From contig DFQX01000104.1 in assembly GCA_002381155.1 (NCBI GenBank), positions 1 to 40,039 of the forward strand: a stretch of 40,039 nucleotides of DNA. The letters run 5' to 3'. Under the pieces are notes generated by a model that worked only from the letters and a program-made list of their open reading frames with translations, did no database searches and had not been told where the DNA came from. The position numbers and the translations under genes are program-made. Shown piece after piece: positions 7,477-16,442 of the stretch (position 1 is its first letter; each line of letters begins with the position of its first letter). Source of the stretch: Flavobacteriaceae bacterium UBA3478 (lineage in GTDB: Bacteria; Bacteroidota; Bacteroidia; Flavobacteriales; Flavobacteriaceae).

Positions 7477-8517
7477 TTAACGATCAGAGGACTGTTGAAC
7501 CTGATTTCTAAGACGAGATCTTCTATCAATCTTATAGACCATCTCGTTGACCTTGTCTTCAATAAAATCGACCACCAACTTCTGAATTTTGGTCTTATTC
7601 ATTTTATTCACTGGCACAACTCCTCCCGGTGACATTACATTTACCTCGATGAGTTTACCTCCGATAACGTCTATTCCGACAAAATATAATCCGTCCTTAA
7701 CCAATTTCGGACCTATTCTTTTACAGATTAATTTTTCTTGTCTAGTCAGTGAGTGCTTTTCATAGGTACCTCCGGCAGACAAATTGGAACGGTGATCCTT
7801 CTCAGCAGGTCTTCTTCGCACTGCTCCTACCGGTTCCCCATTAAGCATGATTATTCTGACATCTCCATTTTCAGCGCCTTCAACATATTCTTGAAGAATC
7901 ACATAATTACTAGATCCATCAGAATTAGAAAGATAGAAATCGAGCAAAGAGTTAATATTACTCATCGCTGATTTTTCAATGAGAATTACACCAGATCCAC
8001 CGTAACCGTTAAGAGGTTTTAAGATCATTCGATCTGCCTTACTTTCCTCAATTTGCTTAACTAAGTATTCTTTATTCTTAGAAACCTGTGTATTTGGAAT
8101 AATGTCATCATGAATATGACCAAAAGCTGCCGTATAGAGCTTATTGTTAGCCTCTCTTAATCCTTCAATCGAATTCAAAATAAAGACATCGTCCTTAACT
8201 GAATCTAAAAAATTGAGCATTAAAGGGTCCATGGGTGGATTCGCTCTCATAAAAATAGCATCGAACCCAGCTAGGGGTAACATCTGGCTTTTAAAAGAAC
8301 AATTCTTATAAAAGACTTTGATATTATTACTATTCTTTTCCTTAGGTTGAATCACATTGCAAAAGGCAGAGGTGATACTATCTCTAATCGTAAGATTACC
8401 TGGGGTGCAAAGAGCAACTTTGTGACCACGAGATACACATTCGTGAATCATCGTCATTGTAGTATCCTTGTCGGGGACAATATTTTCCCATGGATACATT
8501 AAAAAACATATGTGCAT
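7477..8517 (-). CDS. GshB-like ATP-grasp amide ligase
   Basis: A 346-residue ATP-grasp protein very like glutathione synthetase GshB from end to end. The pre-ATP-grasp domain contains GFDAIFMRANPPMD and SIEGLREANNKLYTA. The ATP-binding loop is ILKPLNGYGGSG (165-176), and the substrate/phosphate segment is RSNLSAGG (243-250). The Mg-binding trio D283, E291 and N293 (GIDVIGGKLIEVNV) has the same spacing as in E. coli GshB. A basic tail (DRRSRLRNQ) extends beyond the family end. GshB joins glycine to gamma-glutamylcysteine, but no gshA is present here, and the partners suggest another glutamyl or peptide substrate. It lies 9 bp after the symporter and 3 bp before the amidohydrolase-like gene. 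It could still be a genuine GshB. Confidence 0.88.
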   Translation of the reverse strand: MHICFLMYPWENIVPDKDTTMTMIHECVSRGHKVALCTPGNLTIRDSITSAFCNVIQPKEKNSNNIKVFYKNCSFKSQMLPLAGFDAIFMRANPPMDPLMLNFLDSVKDDVFILNSIEGLREANNKLYTAAFGHIHDDIIPNTQVSKNKEYLVKQIEESKADRMILKPLNGYGGSGVILIEKSAMSNINSLLDFYLSNSDGSSNYVILQEYVEGAENGDVRIIMLNGEPVGAVRRRPAEKDHRSNLSAGGTYEKHSLTRQEKLICKRIGPKLVKDGLYFVGIDVIGGKLIEVNVMSPGGVVPVNKMNKTKIQKLVVDFIEDKVNEMVYKIDRRSRLRNQVQQSSDR

Positions 8518-8526
8518 AAAACCTAA

Positions 8527-9843
8527 TTAGTTCACTTCATCCAAGTGGTCATCCCAATTTTTAACCTTAGGATTTCCTAGTTTGCCTAATGCCTTTGCAA
8601 CCAGAACAGAAACTGTTGCATCTCCCGTAACATTCACAACAGTTCTGCACATATCTAGCGGACGATCCACTGCGAAAATAAGTGCCAAACCAATCGCTAA
8701 TTTGTCAGCAGGAAAACCAATAGATTCTAGAACGATTACCAACATTACCATTCCTGCTCCAGGTACGGCAGCAGCTCCAATCGATGCTAAAAGCGCCGTA
8801 AAAATAATTGTTAATTGATCACCTAGTGTTAAATCAAAGCTAAGCGCCTGTGCAATAAAAACCGCTGCAATCGCTTGATACAGACTGCTTCCATCCATGT
8901 TAATCGTAGCTCCAACGGGTAAGACGAAACTCGCCACTTCCTTATCGACACCGATATGCTCCTCTACACGCTCCATGGTTACTGGAAGCGTAGCAGCACT
9001 AGATGATGTGGAGAAGGCGAGTAATTGAGCGGGACTCATATTTTTCATGAACCAAAGCGGGCTCTTCTTAGCAACTGTAGCTATTACAATGAGATAAAAA
9101 ACGATCATTAAAACCAAACCTAAGACTACTACCCCAGCGTACTTTAATAAAGCTAGAAGTAATTCGGGATCAGAGGAAGAAACAACAACACTTGCTAATA
9201 AAGCAAAAACTGCGTAAGGCGCAAAAAGCATGATAAGATCTACCATTTTCAAAACCACCTCATTGAGGGAATCAAAGAAGGACTTAATGGGTTGTGCTGC
9301 TTTTTCGCCGATGAGTAACAATGAAATAGCAAATAAGATCGAAAAAAAGATTACTTGAAGCATTAATCCATTGTTAGACATCGCGTAGAAAATGTTGTCA
9401 GGAACCATATCTACAATAAACTGCAAAGGACTTGCATCCTTTTGAGCCGAAGCAGTGGCAATCTTAGAAGTCACTCCAGAGTCGTTTGCGTAGGTTGTTG
9501 TCAGTTTGGCAACAGTCTCCTCCGAAATTCCAAAGCCAGGCTGAATAATATTTACTAGAGTTAAACCAATCAGTATCGCCACTACAGTAGTAATCATATA
9601 GGTTACAAAGGTTCTGATTCCCATATTCTTAAACTTAGAAATGTCTTTCAGATCAGCAATTCCTTTAACCAATGAGGCAAGAATAAGTGGAATAGCAATG
9701 AGCTTCAGAAGACGGACAAAAATGGTTCCGAATGGCTGAACCCAATCAGAAACAAAGGCGGGCCCAAAATCGAAAAAGGTCATTCCAAATCCAAATAAAA
9801 GACCTAGTACTAGTCCAAGAACAATTTTCCAATGTAACGCCAT
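8527..9843 (-). CDS. Dicarboxylate/amino acid:cation symporter (DAACS, glutamate type)
   Basis: A 438-residue membrane protein of the GltP/DctA (DAACS) family, which imports glutamate, aspartate or C4-dicarboxylates with Na+ or H+. Visible hallmarks are N-terminal helices beginning WKIVLGLVLGLLFG, the serine-rich re-entrant loop STSSSAATLPVT (about 276-287) and GATINMDGSSLYQA (about 309-322), equivalent to the NMDGT sodium/substrate motif. The second re-entrant region is ASIGAAAVPGAGMVM. Length is normal. It sits 3 bp after aroC and 9 bp before the ATP-grasp ligase, so it is probably co-transcribed and may supply a glutamate-like substrate to the three enzymes downstream. Substrate specificity (glutamate or dicarboxylate) cannot be decided by eye. 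Confidence 0.93.
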   Translation of the reverse strand: MALHWKIVLGLVLGLLFGFGMTFFDFGPAFVSDWVQPFGTIFVRLLKLIAIPLILASLVKGIADLKDISKFKNMGIRTFVTYMITTVVAILIGLTLVNIIQPGFGISEETVAKLTTTYANDSGVTSKIATASAQKDASPLQFIVDMVPDNIFYAMSNNGLMLQVIFFSILFAISLLLIGEKAAQPIKSFFDSLNEVVLKMVDLIMLFAPYAVFALLASVVVSSSDPELLLALLKYAGVVVLGLVLMIVFYLIVIATVAKKSPLWFMKNMSPAQLLAFSTSSSAATLPVTMERVEEHIGVDKEVASFVLPVGATINMDGSSLYQAIAAVFIAQALSFDLTLGDQLTIIFTALLASIGAAAVPGAGMVMLVIVLESIGFPADKLAIGLALIFAVDRPLDMCRTVVNVTGDATVSVLVAKALGKLGNPKVKNWDDHLDEVN

Positions 9844-9846
9844 GCT

Positions 9847-10911
9847 TTAAATTTTTGATAGTTTGTTAAGTAGTAGGAAATCAGCCATAACTAGAGCAGC
9901 CATAGCTTCTACTATAGGCACAGCTCTAGGCACCACACATGGGTCGTGTCTTCCCTTTCCATGGGTATCGGTTAACGATCCATCTCGTGTTAGTGTTTCA
10001 TAAGGCTGTAAAAGAGTTGCAACGGGTTTGAAAGCAACCTCAAAATAAATATCCATACCGTTTGAAATTCCCCCTTGAATTCCTCCGCTATAATTCGTCT
10101 TGGTTGTGCCATCCTCGTTAAAATAATCGTTGTGCTCGCTACCGAGCATGCTTGGAGCATCAAATCCGCTTCCATAGGCAAATCCTTTAACCGCGTTAAT
10201 CGAAAGCATTGCAGAACCTAAGGCTGCATGAAGCTTCTGAAATACGGGCTCTCCCAGGCCAACAGGAACATTTTGAATGACGCATTTTACTACCCCACCG
10301 ATCGTATCTCCCTTTTTCTTGATACTAGAGATTAAATCAATCATTCGATCAGCAGTTTGTGTATCAGGACATCGAACAATATTACTTTCGATAGATTCAA
10401 AATCTAAGGTGCTGTGATCTTTATTTAATTTAATATGGCCTACCTGGCTAACGTAGGCAGTTATTTTCATCGGTGAAACAAACTGTTTAGCTATAGCTCC
10501 AGCCACAACTCGCGAAACAGTTTCTCTAGCCGAAGATCTACCTCCGCCTGTATAGTCCCTAAAACCGTATTTCTGATCGTACACCCAATCGGCATGTGAA
10601 GGACGATAAGTTTCTTTGATGTGGGAATAATCCTTTGACTTTTGATTGGTGTTTTTAATTACAAAACCTATTGGTGTGCCGGTAGTTTTACCTTCAAATA
10701 TTCCTGATAAGAACTCAACAGTATCAGGTTCTTTGCGTTGAGTAGTAATTTTAGACTGTCCCGGCTTTCTTCGATCAAGTTCTTTTTGGATGAGCTCAAG
10801 ATTTAATTCAATGCCAGCCGGACAACCATCGATTACTCCTCCTAAGGCCGGGCCATGGGATTCTCCAAAAGTACTTACTCGAAAATGGTTTCCAAAAGTG
10901 TTCGCTGCCAT
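9847..10911 (-). CDS. aroC: Chorismate synthase
   Basis: A 354-residue chorismate synthase, which converts EPSP to chorismate with reduced FMN as the last step of the shikimate pathway. Conserved signatures are FGESHGPALGGVIDGCPAG (about 15-33), DYTGGGRSSARET (about 118-130), the SGGIQGGISNG block and RHDPCVVPRAVPIVEAM near the C-terminus. Length and start fit the family. It is the first gene of the minus-strand run 10911-5517; the symporter begins 3 bp after it. Nothing links chorismate to the downstream genes chemically, so aroC may simply share its promoter with them. Confidence 0.98.
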   Translation of the reverse strand: MAANTFGNHFRVSTFGESHGPALGGVIDGCPAGIELNLELIQKELDRRKPGQSKITTQRKEPDTVEFLSGIFEGKTTGTPIGFVIKNTNQKSKDYSHIKETYRPSHADWVYDQKYGFRDYTGGGRSSARETVSRVVAGAIAKQFVSPMKITAYVSQVGHIKLNKDHSTLDFESIESNIVRCPDTQTADRMIDLISSIKKKGDTIGGVVKCVIQNVPVGLGEPVFQKLHAALGSAMLSINAVKGFAYGSGFDAPSMLGSEHNDYFNEDGTTKTNYSGGIQGGISNGMDIYFEVAFKPVATLLQPYETLTRDGSLTDTHGKGRHDPCVVPRAVPIVEAMAALVMADFLLLNKLSKI

Positions 10912-10922
10912 AATTAAACGCT

Positions 10923-10930
10923 CAAAGATT
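10923..10930 (-). promoter_or_regulatory. Possible -7 box of the aroC operon
   Basis: The minus strand reads AATCTTTG, seven of eight matches to TAnnTTTG, ending 11 nt before the aroC ATG. No clear -33 element. The rest of the 171-bp gap 10912-11082 holds only AT-rich sequence and a possible plus-strand box, TTATTTTG, at 11057-11064. Confidence 0.35.
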
Positions 10931-11082
10931 TAGTGCTGCAATAATACTCTGCTTAGACTTGCCGCTAAAATATATCTACTGAAATCGTGTTAAAAGTTAA
11001 CAATTTCATATCACACTCTTAGTAATTAAGAAAGGTTGCCCTTCAAAACTGCACTTTATTTTGTAACATAAATGTCTACTCC

Positions 11083-11976
11083 TTGAAAAAACGTAAAATT
11101 GAAATTGCGGTTATATCCGACACACACCTAGGAACTTACGGTTGTCATGCCGATGAATTATTGACCTACCTCAATAGTATTTCCCCAAAAAAACTAATTC
11201 TTAATGGTGATATCATTGACATTTGGCAATTTCGAAAACGATATTTTCCAGCCTCTCACATGAAAGTATTGAAGAAGATTATCGGAATGTCTTCAAATGG
11301 TACTGATGTATACTACATTACCGGAAACCACGACGAGATGCTCAGAAAATTTTCTGGGAATGCGATGGGTCGATTGAAAATATTAGATAAACTCGTTCTT
11401 GAAATAGACGGGAAAAAGACATGGATTTTTCACGGAGACGTTTTTGATATATCCATCCAAAACGCGAAATGGCTAGCAAAGTTGGGAGGATGGGGATACG
11501 ACTTACTTATACTACTTAATAAGTTGATTAACTGGTTTTTATTAAAACTAGGTAAGGAAAAGTATTCGCTATCTAAAAAGATTAAGAATAGTGTAAAAGG
11601 CGCTGTTAAGTATGTTCAAAGTTTTGAAAAAGTAGCTGCAGAATTAGCCATTGATAACGACTACGACTACGTAATCTGCGGACACATTCATCAACCTAAG
11701 AAAGAAAGTTACTCGAACAAAAAGGGTAAAACAACCTACTTAAACTCTGGGGACTGGATAGAGAATTTGACCGCCCTTGAGTATAATTTTAAGCGTTGGA
11801 AGATTTACCACTACAATCACGATAAACTATCCCCCTTCTTTGCTGATGAAGAATTAAAAGAAATGGATCTTGAAGAGTTAATTACTTCAATAACCAGTAG
11901 GGATGAAGGATTAATGGATACCGATATAGCTGATAATAACCGTGACACGCAGACTAAGCCAAAGCGCTTTCAATAA
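11083..11976 (+). CDS. LpxH-like UDP-2,3-diacylglucosamine diphosphatase family phosphoesterase
   Basis: A 297-residue calcineurin-like metallophosphoesterase. The metal ligands are in order: D13 and H15 (ISDTHLG), D43 (LNGDIIDIWQF), N82 and H83 (TGNHDEM), IFHGDVFD and CGHIHQPK. The IDIWQFRKRYFP insert is typical of the LpxH-related family common in Bacteroidota, which is proposed to hydrolyse UDP-2,3-diacylglucosamine in lipid A synthesis. The acidic C-terminal tail of about 45 residues (EELKEMDLEELI onwards) lies beyond the catalytic domain. The start is a TTG: no in-frame ATG precedes it, and homology begins there (KKRKIEIAV). An out-of-frame mini-ORF, ATG-TCT-ACT-CCT-TGA, ends over this TTG. 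The end overlaps the convergent dehydrogenase by 23 bp. Confidence 0.85.
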   Translation: MKKRKIEIAVISDTHLGTYGCHADELLTYLNSISPKKLILNGDIIDIWQFRKRYFPASHMKVLKKIIGMSSNGTDVYYITGNHDEMLRKFSGNAMGRLKILDKLVLEIDGKKTWIFHGDVFDISIQNAKWLAKLGGWGYDLLILLNKLINWFLLKLGKEKYSLSKKIKNSVKGAVKYVQSFEKVAAELAIDNDYDYVICGHIHQPKKESYSNKKGKTTYLNSGDWIENLTALEYNFKRWKIYHYNHDKLSPFFADEELKEMDLEELITSITSRDEGLMDTDIADNNRDTQTKPKRFQ

Positions 11977-14866
11977 CCTGAATCGGATGAATCGCATCAC
12001 GTGAGGTACCATCCTTAATTTGATGTCGACAGCTTGTACCATTGGCAACGACAATGATTTTCTCATCCGATTTTTGTATAGATTTAAAAAGACGTAATCC
12101 TCCCATCTTCATAGAGACCTCGTAATGCTCGGACTCATATCCGAACGAACCTGCCATTCCACAGCATCCGCTATTGATAATCGATACCTTATAGTTCGGA
12201 ATTTGATTGAGTAAATCAAAAGTAACTTTGGTGTTCGACAATGCTTTTTGATGGCAGTGTACGTGAACTTTCACCTCTGCAGATTCCTTATGAAAAATAG
12301 AATTATCTAAGCTCTGATTTTCGAATGCCTTTGCTAAGAATTCTTCGATCAAAAACGTTTTATCCTTTAATTTTTGAACTAGTGGATGGTTAGGTAGCAA
12401 TCGTTGATATTCATCTCTGAAAGATAAAATAGAAGAAGGCTCAATTCCTACAATTGCCACTTCCTCTTCGATAAATGAAGCTAACCTACTTGTCATCTCC
12501 TCGGCTGCCTTCTTCGCTTGTTTCAAAAAGCCCTTCGATATGAACGCCCTACCACTTTCGCCAAAGACCAATTCTATATTATATCCAAGGCGGTGTAGGG
12601 TATTGATTGCAGATTTAGCAATTGTCACGTCCATATATTGACTAAATTCATCAATGTAAAGTACCAGCCTTTGAGCCTCTTGATTAACAGGTTGATTCTT
12701 CTGCAACTTTGCCAAATACTTCTTAAAATCAACCTTATACACTAGAGGCAATTGTCTCTGCTTTGCAATACCTGAAAGTGATTTAATCACGTTAGCAAAC
12801 GGACTAGTAAAAATCAAACGCGTAATCGGCGCTATCCTACTAGAAAGACGATTTATTACAGTACTATAAGCAAACAGTTTCGATCTTAATTTATAACCTT
12901 TCTGTTCTTGATATTGATACAAATATTCTGATTTCAGTGTAGCCATATCCACATTCGATGGACATTCACTAGCACAAGCTTTACAGCTTACACATAAATC
13001 TAGAACTTCAATAGCATCTTCGCTTGAAAAGACCTTTTCTTTATCATTTTCAGTTAAAGCGATACGAAGTGCATTAGCTCGTGCTCTAGTGGTGTCTTTC
13101 TCTTCTCGTGTCGCGTGATAACTTGGACACATTCCACCACTCGATTTCTCCGTTTTACGACAATCTCCACTCCCGTTGCAACGTTCTACTGCTCGCAGAT
13201 ATCCTAAGCTGTCCTCAAAGTCTAATATAGTTTCTATCTCAGGTTCTGTTCTTCCAGGTTCAAAACGTAGGCTTCGATCCATAGGGAATGGATCGACTAT
13301 CTTATGAGGATTAAATAGATTGTTCGGATCAAATACGGCTTTCACCTTTCGAAGTAGATCGTAGTTCTTATCACCAATTAAAAATGGTATAAACTCTGCA
13401 CGAACGATTCCATCACCGTGCTCTCCACTGAAACTGCCTTGGTACTTTTTGGTAAGATGTGCGACATCGGTTGTAATTGCTCTGAATAGAGCAACATCCG
13501 ACTGATCCTTTAAATTTAAAATAGGTCTTAGATGTAATTCCCCTGCTCCAGCATGTGCGTAGTACACCGCCTTTTGATCGTATCCTTTCATGATTTCGGA
13601 GAATTCCATGATAAAAGGCTTCAAATCAGAAAGGGCTACAGCCGTATCTTCAATACACGCTACTGCCTTTTTATCACCAACAATATTACCCAGTAAACCT
13701 AGACCTGCCTTTCTTAATTGATTTGCGTCAGAAATTCTAGCCCCTCTTAAAACAGGGTTGGCATAACTCTTACTCTTACTAACTATAAGGTTTAATAAAG
13801 ATGCTAGTTTTTGTTCAAGTCCATACTCTGTTTGATCACGTACTTCAAGCATCAAAACGGCCTCAGGATCACCTTCAATAAAAGACCTCATCTCTCTGTA
13901 GGTATGATTCCCTTTAGTGCAGTCGAGAATTACTCGATCCATCATTTCACAAGTAAACAATTCCTCTTGCATCACCACTGCTACATCGCTTAATGCCTCT
14001 TCAAGGGTTTGGTAATGAGTAACTACCATAGCTGAGGTGCTTGGCATCAAATCATCTAATGCAAGGGTTATTTGAGAGGTAAAAGCAAGAGTACCTTCAC
14101 TACCGCAGAGCAATTTCGCCAAGTTAAAAGGTTCTGATCCACCGAAAGGTATCATTTCAAGAAGCTCATCTACGGCGTATCCCGTGTTTCTTCGATGAAT
14201 TTCCTTTTTAGGGAATTCCTTTTCAATTTCTTCTTTAACCCCCTTTTCAGATAGCAATTCAATAATTTGGTTTTCAATCTGTTGCCCAAATTCAGAGGTG
14301 ATTTTATCGGGATACTCATTAGGGTCTTTCAGCAGCTCACCAAATTCGTGAACGGATCCATCAGATAGAATAGATCGAAGTCCTACCACCTTATCACGAG
14401 TAACTCCATAACGTATAGAAGTCGTACCTGAACTGTTATTTCCCACCATTCCACCGATCATACATCGATTAGCCGTCGATGTATTTGGACCGAAGAACAA
14501 ACCATGGGGTTGAAGAAATTGGTTGAGTTCATCCCTTATCACTCCAGGTTCAACGGTGATTAAACGCTTTTCTTTATCAAAAGCAATAATTCGGTTCAAG
14601 TACTTAGAGGTGTCAACTACAACGCCATCACCAACGCATTGTCCCGCTAAGGAGGTACCTGCGGCTCTAGGGATTAGTGGAACCTTATTGTCAGCCGACC
14701 ATGAGACCAATTTTACAAGATCATCCTCATTCGACGGTATAGCAACCCCTTTAGGAGTCATCTGATATACCGAAGCGTCTGTAGAATAAATAGCTTTGGA
14801 CAAGTCATCAGAGCGAAGTTCCCCTTCAAATTGATTTATTAATTGACCGAACAACTCTGATTTCAT
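11954..14866 (-). CDS. FAD-linked/Fe-S dehydrogenase of YdiJ type (D-2-hydroxyacid or D-2-hydroxyglutarate)
   Basis: A 970-residue fusion. An FAD_binding_4 domain comes first (PRAAGTSLAGQ at 67-77, GGMVGNNSSGT at 138-148), followed by the FAD-oxidase C-terminal domain with AHAGAGELHLRP and GEHGDGIVR. Next is an Fe-S module with CNGSGDC and a CVSCKACASECPS cluster (about residues 625-638). The CCG-type cysteine region ends it (HVHCHQKAL and SGCCGMAGSFGYE, about 880-910). This is the E. coli YdiJ architecture (about 1018 residues), reported to oxidise D-2-hydroxyglutarate; D-lactate is another possible substrate. Electrons probably pass to quinone or a soluble carrier. The start is 6 bp after the rhomboid gene's position on the same strand, so they form a likely operon. 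The 3' end overlaps the LpxH-like gene. Confidence 0.9.
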   Translation of the reverse strand: MKSELFGQLINQFEGELRSDDLSKAIYSTDASVYQMTPKGVAIPSNEDDLVKLVSWSADNKVPLIPRAAGTSLAGQCVGDGVVVDTSKYLNRIIAFDKEKRLITVEPGVIRDELNQFLQPHGLFFGPNTSTANRCMIGGMVGNNSSGTTSIRYGVTRDKVVGLRSILSDGSVHEFGELLKDPNEYPDKITSEFGQQIENQIIELLSEKGVKEEIEKEFPKKEIHRRNTGYAVDELLEMIPFGGSEPFNLAKLLCGSEGTLAFTSQITLALDDLMPSTSAMVVTHYQTLEEALSDVAVVMQEELFTCEMMDRVILDCTKGNHTYREMRSFIEGDPEAVLMLEVRDQTEYGLEQKLASLLNLIVSKSKSYANPVLRGARISDANQLRKAGLGLLGNIVGDKKAVACIEDTAVALSDLKPFIMEFSEIMKGYDQKAVYYAHAGAGELHLRPILNLKDQSDVALFRAITTDVAHLTKKYQGSFSGEHGDGIVRAEFIPFLIGDKNYDLLRKVKAVFDPNNLFNPHKIVDPFPMDRSLRFEPGRTEPEIETILDFEDSLGYLRAVERCNGSGDCRKTEKSSGGMCPSYHATREEKDTTRARANALRIALTENDKEKVFSSEDAIEVLDLCVSCKACASECPSNVDMATLKSEYLYQYQEQKGYKLRSKLFAYSTVINRLSSRIAPITRLIFTSPFANVIKSLSGIAKQRQLPLVYKVDFKKYLAKLQKNQPVNQEAQRLVLYIDEFSQYMDVTIAKSAINTLHRLGYNIELVFGESGRAFISKGFLKQAKKAAEEMTSRLASFIEEEVAIVGIEPSSILSFRDEYQRLLPNHPLVQKLKDKTFLIEEFLAKAFENQSLDNSIFHKESAEVKVHVHCHQKALSNTKVTFDLLNQIPNYKVSIINSGCCGMAGSFGYESEHYEVSMKMGGLRLFKSIQKSDEKIIVVANGTSCRHQIKDGTSRDAIHPIQVIESALA

Positions 14867-14872
14867 AGTAGA

Positions 14873-15520
14873 TTACCTCAATTTTTTAATTACGAATAAG
14901 GCGAGAAAAATCACAGACAAAAATACCCATAGTAGCGGATTTTCTCGCAGTAAAGACGGATAAAAAAGAAAGGTGATAAGAATTCCGCCTATTGCACCAC
15001 CCATATGTGCAGCATGACCTATACGATCCGAGTTTCTTAAAATACCAACCATTGAATACCCTAAAAATCCTAAACCAAATAAAGGTGCCGGGATAGGAAA
15101 TGGTAATGGAAGAATATAGAGTTTCATCGTAGGGTTGAAAACTAAACTTGAAAACACAATCCCTGAAATTGCTCCAGAGGCACCTACGGCAGTATAATCG
15201 TATTCTTTGTGATAATAAAAATAGGTTAGCAAATTACCCGTAAGTAATGAAAACAGATAAAGTCCAAGGAATCCTAAAGTACCAAAAATGGAAAGAGTGG
15301 ATGGAGCAAAGAAATAAAAAGTAAGCCCATTTACCAGTAAATGCCACCATCCCACATGTAAAAACCCAGAGGTAAGTAATCGATACCACTGTCCAGATTT
15401 TAATCCACTTATTGAAAAACAATAAGCGTTGAAAAATGAAGAATCCCCAAAGCCTTTATAGGACATTAAGAATGTGAGAACTAATAGTATAGAAGCGAGG
15501 TCAAAGCTCAATTTGAACAT
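14873..15520 (-). CDS. Rhomboid-family intramembrane serine protease
   Basis: A 215-residue protein with about six membrane helices. The rhomboid catalytic pieces are all visible: GASGAISG with nucleophile S115, AHMGGAIGG with H172, and the oxyanion-side HLLVN motif (H60, N64). Such proteases cut transmembrane or membrane-proximal segments of other proteins. The target is unknown. The YdiJ-like dehydrogenase starts 6 bp downstream on the same strand, so the two may be co-transcribed although their functions differ. The 37-bp gap upstream is shared with the divergent LpxL-like gene. Confidence 0.92.
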   Translation of the reverse strand: MFKLSFDLASILLVLTFLMSYKGFGDSSFFNAYCFSISGLKSGQWYRLLTSGFLHVGWWHLLVNGLTFYFFAPSTLSIFGTLGFLGLYLFSLLTGNLLTYFYYHKEYDYTAVGASGAISGIVFSSLVFNPTMKLYILPLPFPIPAPLFGLGFLGYSMVGILRNSDRIGHAAHMGGAIGGILITFLFYPSLLRENPLLWVFLSVIFLALFVIKKLR

Positions 15521-15524
15521 CTAG

Positions 15525-15551
15525 TTTGGGTGGTAAATATACGTATCTTTA
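15525..15551 (+). promoter_or_regulatory. Probable promoter of the LpxL-like gene
   Basis: TTTG at 15525-15528 and TATCTTTA at 15544-15551 resemble the Bacteroidota -33/-7 pair (TTTG and TAnnTTTG), with a 15-bp spacer that is a little short. The box ends 6 nt before the ATG, predicting a leaderless or nearly leaderless mRNA. Confidence 0.45.
15534..15541 (-). promoter_or_regulatory. Possible -7 box of the rhomboid operon
   Basis: The minus strand reads TATATTTA, seven of eight matches to TAnnTTTG, ending 13 nt before the rhomboid start. It overlaps the spacer of the divergent LpxL promoter, so the two polymerase sites would compete. Confidence 0.35.
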
Positions 15552-15557
15552 ACCCCT

Positions 15558-16442
15558 ATGTTTTTAAAACGACTAACCTTTATTGCAACATACCCATGGT
15601 TAAGGCTAGTTGCGTTTTTACCCTTTCCCATACTTTACGGTATTTCATCAATAATCGCCATTATACTTTTTGATGTTTTTAGATATCGCAGAGCAGTTAT
15701 TGACGAAAACCTTGAAACTGCATTTCCTGAATTAGACAAATACGAAAAGCGAAAAATTCGAAGAAAGTTCTATTTCCACTTCACCGATTTATTCATCGAG
15801 AGCTTAAAGAATGGCTTAATGTCTAATTCAACCTTCAAAAAACGTTTTCAAGTGAAAAATGTCGAATTAGTAGAACGATTCGCGAAGGAAAACAAGAGCA
15901 TTGTAATACTAGCTGCACATCAAGGAAATTGGGAATGGACTGGAGCAATAGCGCTATACACCAAGGTTCCCGTTTATGGAATCTACCAGAAAATCAACAA
16001 TCCGTATTTTGATCGGTTTATACACAAAACTAGAGGTAAGACGGGAATGTATTTGGTGCCCACTTTTAAACTAAGAGATGTGCTCGAAGAAAATCAAAAA
16101 AACCAGCATATTGGAATGTATGGTTTAGCAAGTGACCAATCACCAATGATTAAAAAGACAAAACATTGGTATACTTTCTTTGAAAGAGAAGTGCCTATTC
16201 ACACAGGTGCGGAAGAATTGGCACGAACTTACGACATGGGAATCGTTTACTTGTCTATTCGAAAAGAAAGAAGAGGCTACTACACAGGCAGCTTTGAGAC
16301 TTTTCAGCCACAAGTTGAAGGGTCTTCGAATTATTCAATCATGGAAGCTTACATGCAAAAGGTTGAATTCGAAATTAAGGAACAACCGCACACTTACCTA
16401 TGGACACATAGACGTTTCAAACACGCTAAGAAGTTGCTTTAA
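15558..16442 (+). CDS. LpxL/HtrB-like lysophospholipid (lipid A) acyltransferase
   Basis: A 294-residue member of the Lip_A_acyltransferase family. It has an N-terminal membrane anchor (VAFLPFPILYGISSIIAIILF, about 18-38) and the catalytic HX4E motif in AAHQGNWEW (H121, E126). The second block is GIYQKINNPYFDRFIH and the third YGLASDQSP. These enzymes add a secondary acyl chain to lipid A at the inner membrane. In Bacteroidota they may also make amino-acid-containing lipids, so the exact acceptor is uncertain. It lies in a neighbourhood with an LpxH-like enzyme and glmM. The last 17 bp overlap the end of glmM on the other strand. Confidence 0.9.
   Translation: MFLKRLTFIATYPWLRLVAFLPFPILYGISSIIAIILFDVFRYRRAVIDENLETAFPELDKYEKRKIRRKFYFHFTDLFIESLKNGLMSNSTFKKRFQVKNVELVERFAKENKSIVILAAHQGNWEWTGAIALYTKVPVYGIYQKINNPYFDRFIHKTRGKTGMYLVPTFKLRDVLEENQKNQHIGMYGLASDQSPMIKKTKHWYTFFEREVPIHTGAEELARTYDMGIVYLSIRKERRGYYTGSFETFQPQVEGSSNYSIMEAYMQKVEFEIKEQPHTYLWTHRRFKHAKKLL

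Noticed and set aside
7324..7971. Plus-strand open frames antisense to the amidohydrolase-like and ATP-grasp genes
   Set aside because: The minus-strand genes have clear families; the antisense frames show no domain and poor residue composition.
10912..11082. tRNA or small RNA gene in the largest gap
   Set aside because: No cloverleaf, strong hairpin or terminator seen; only AT-rich sequence with weak promoter boxes.
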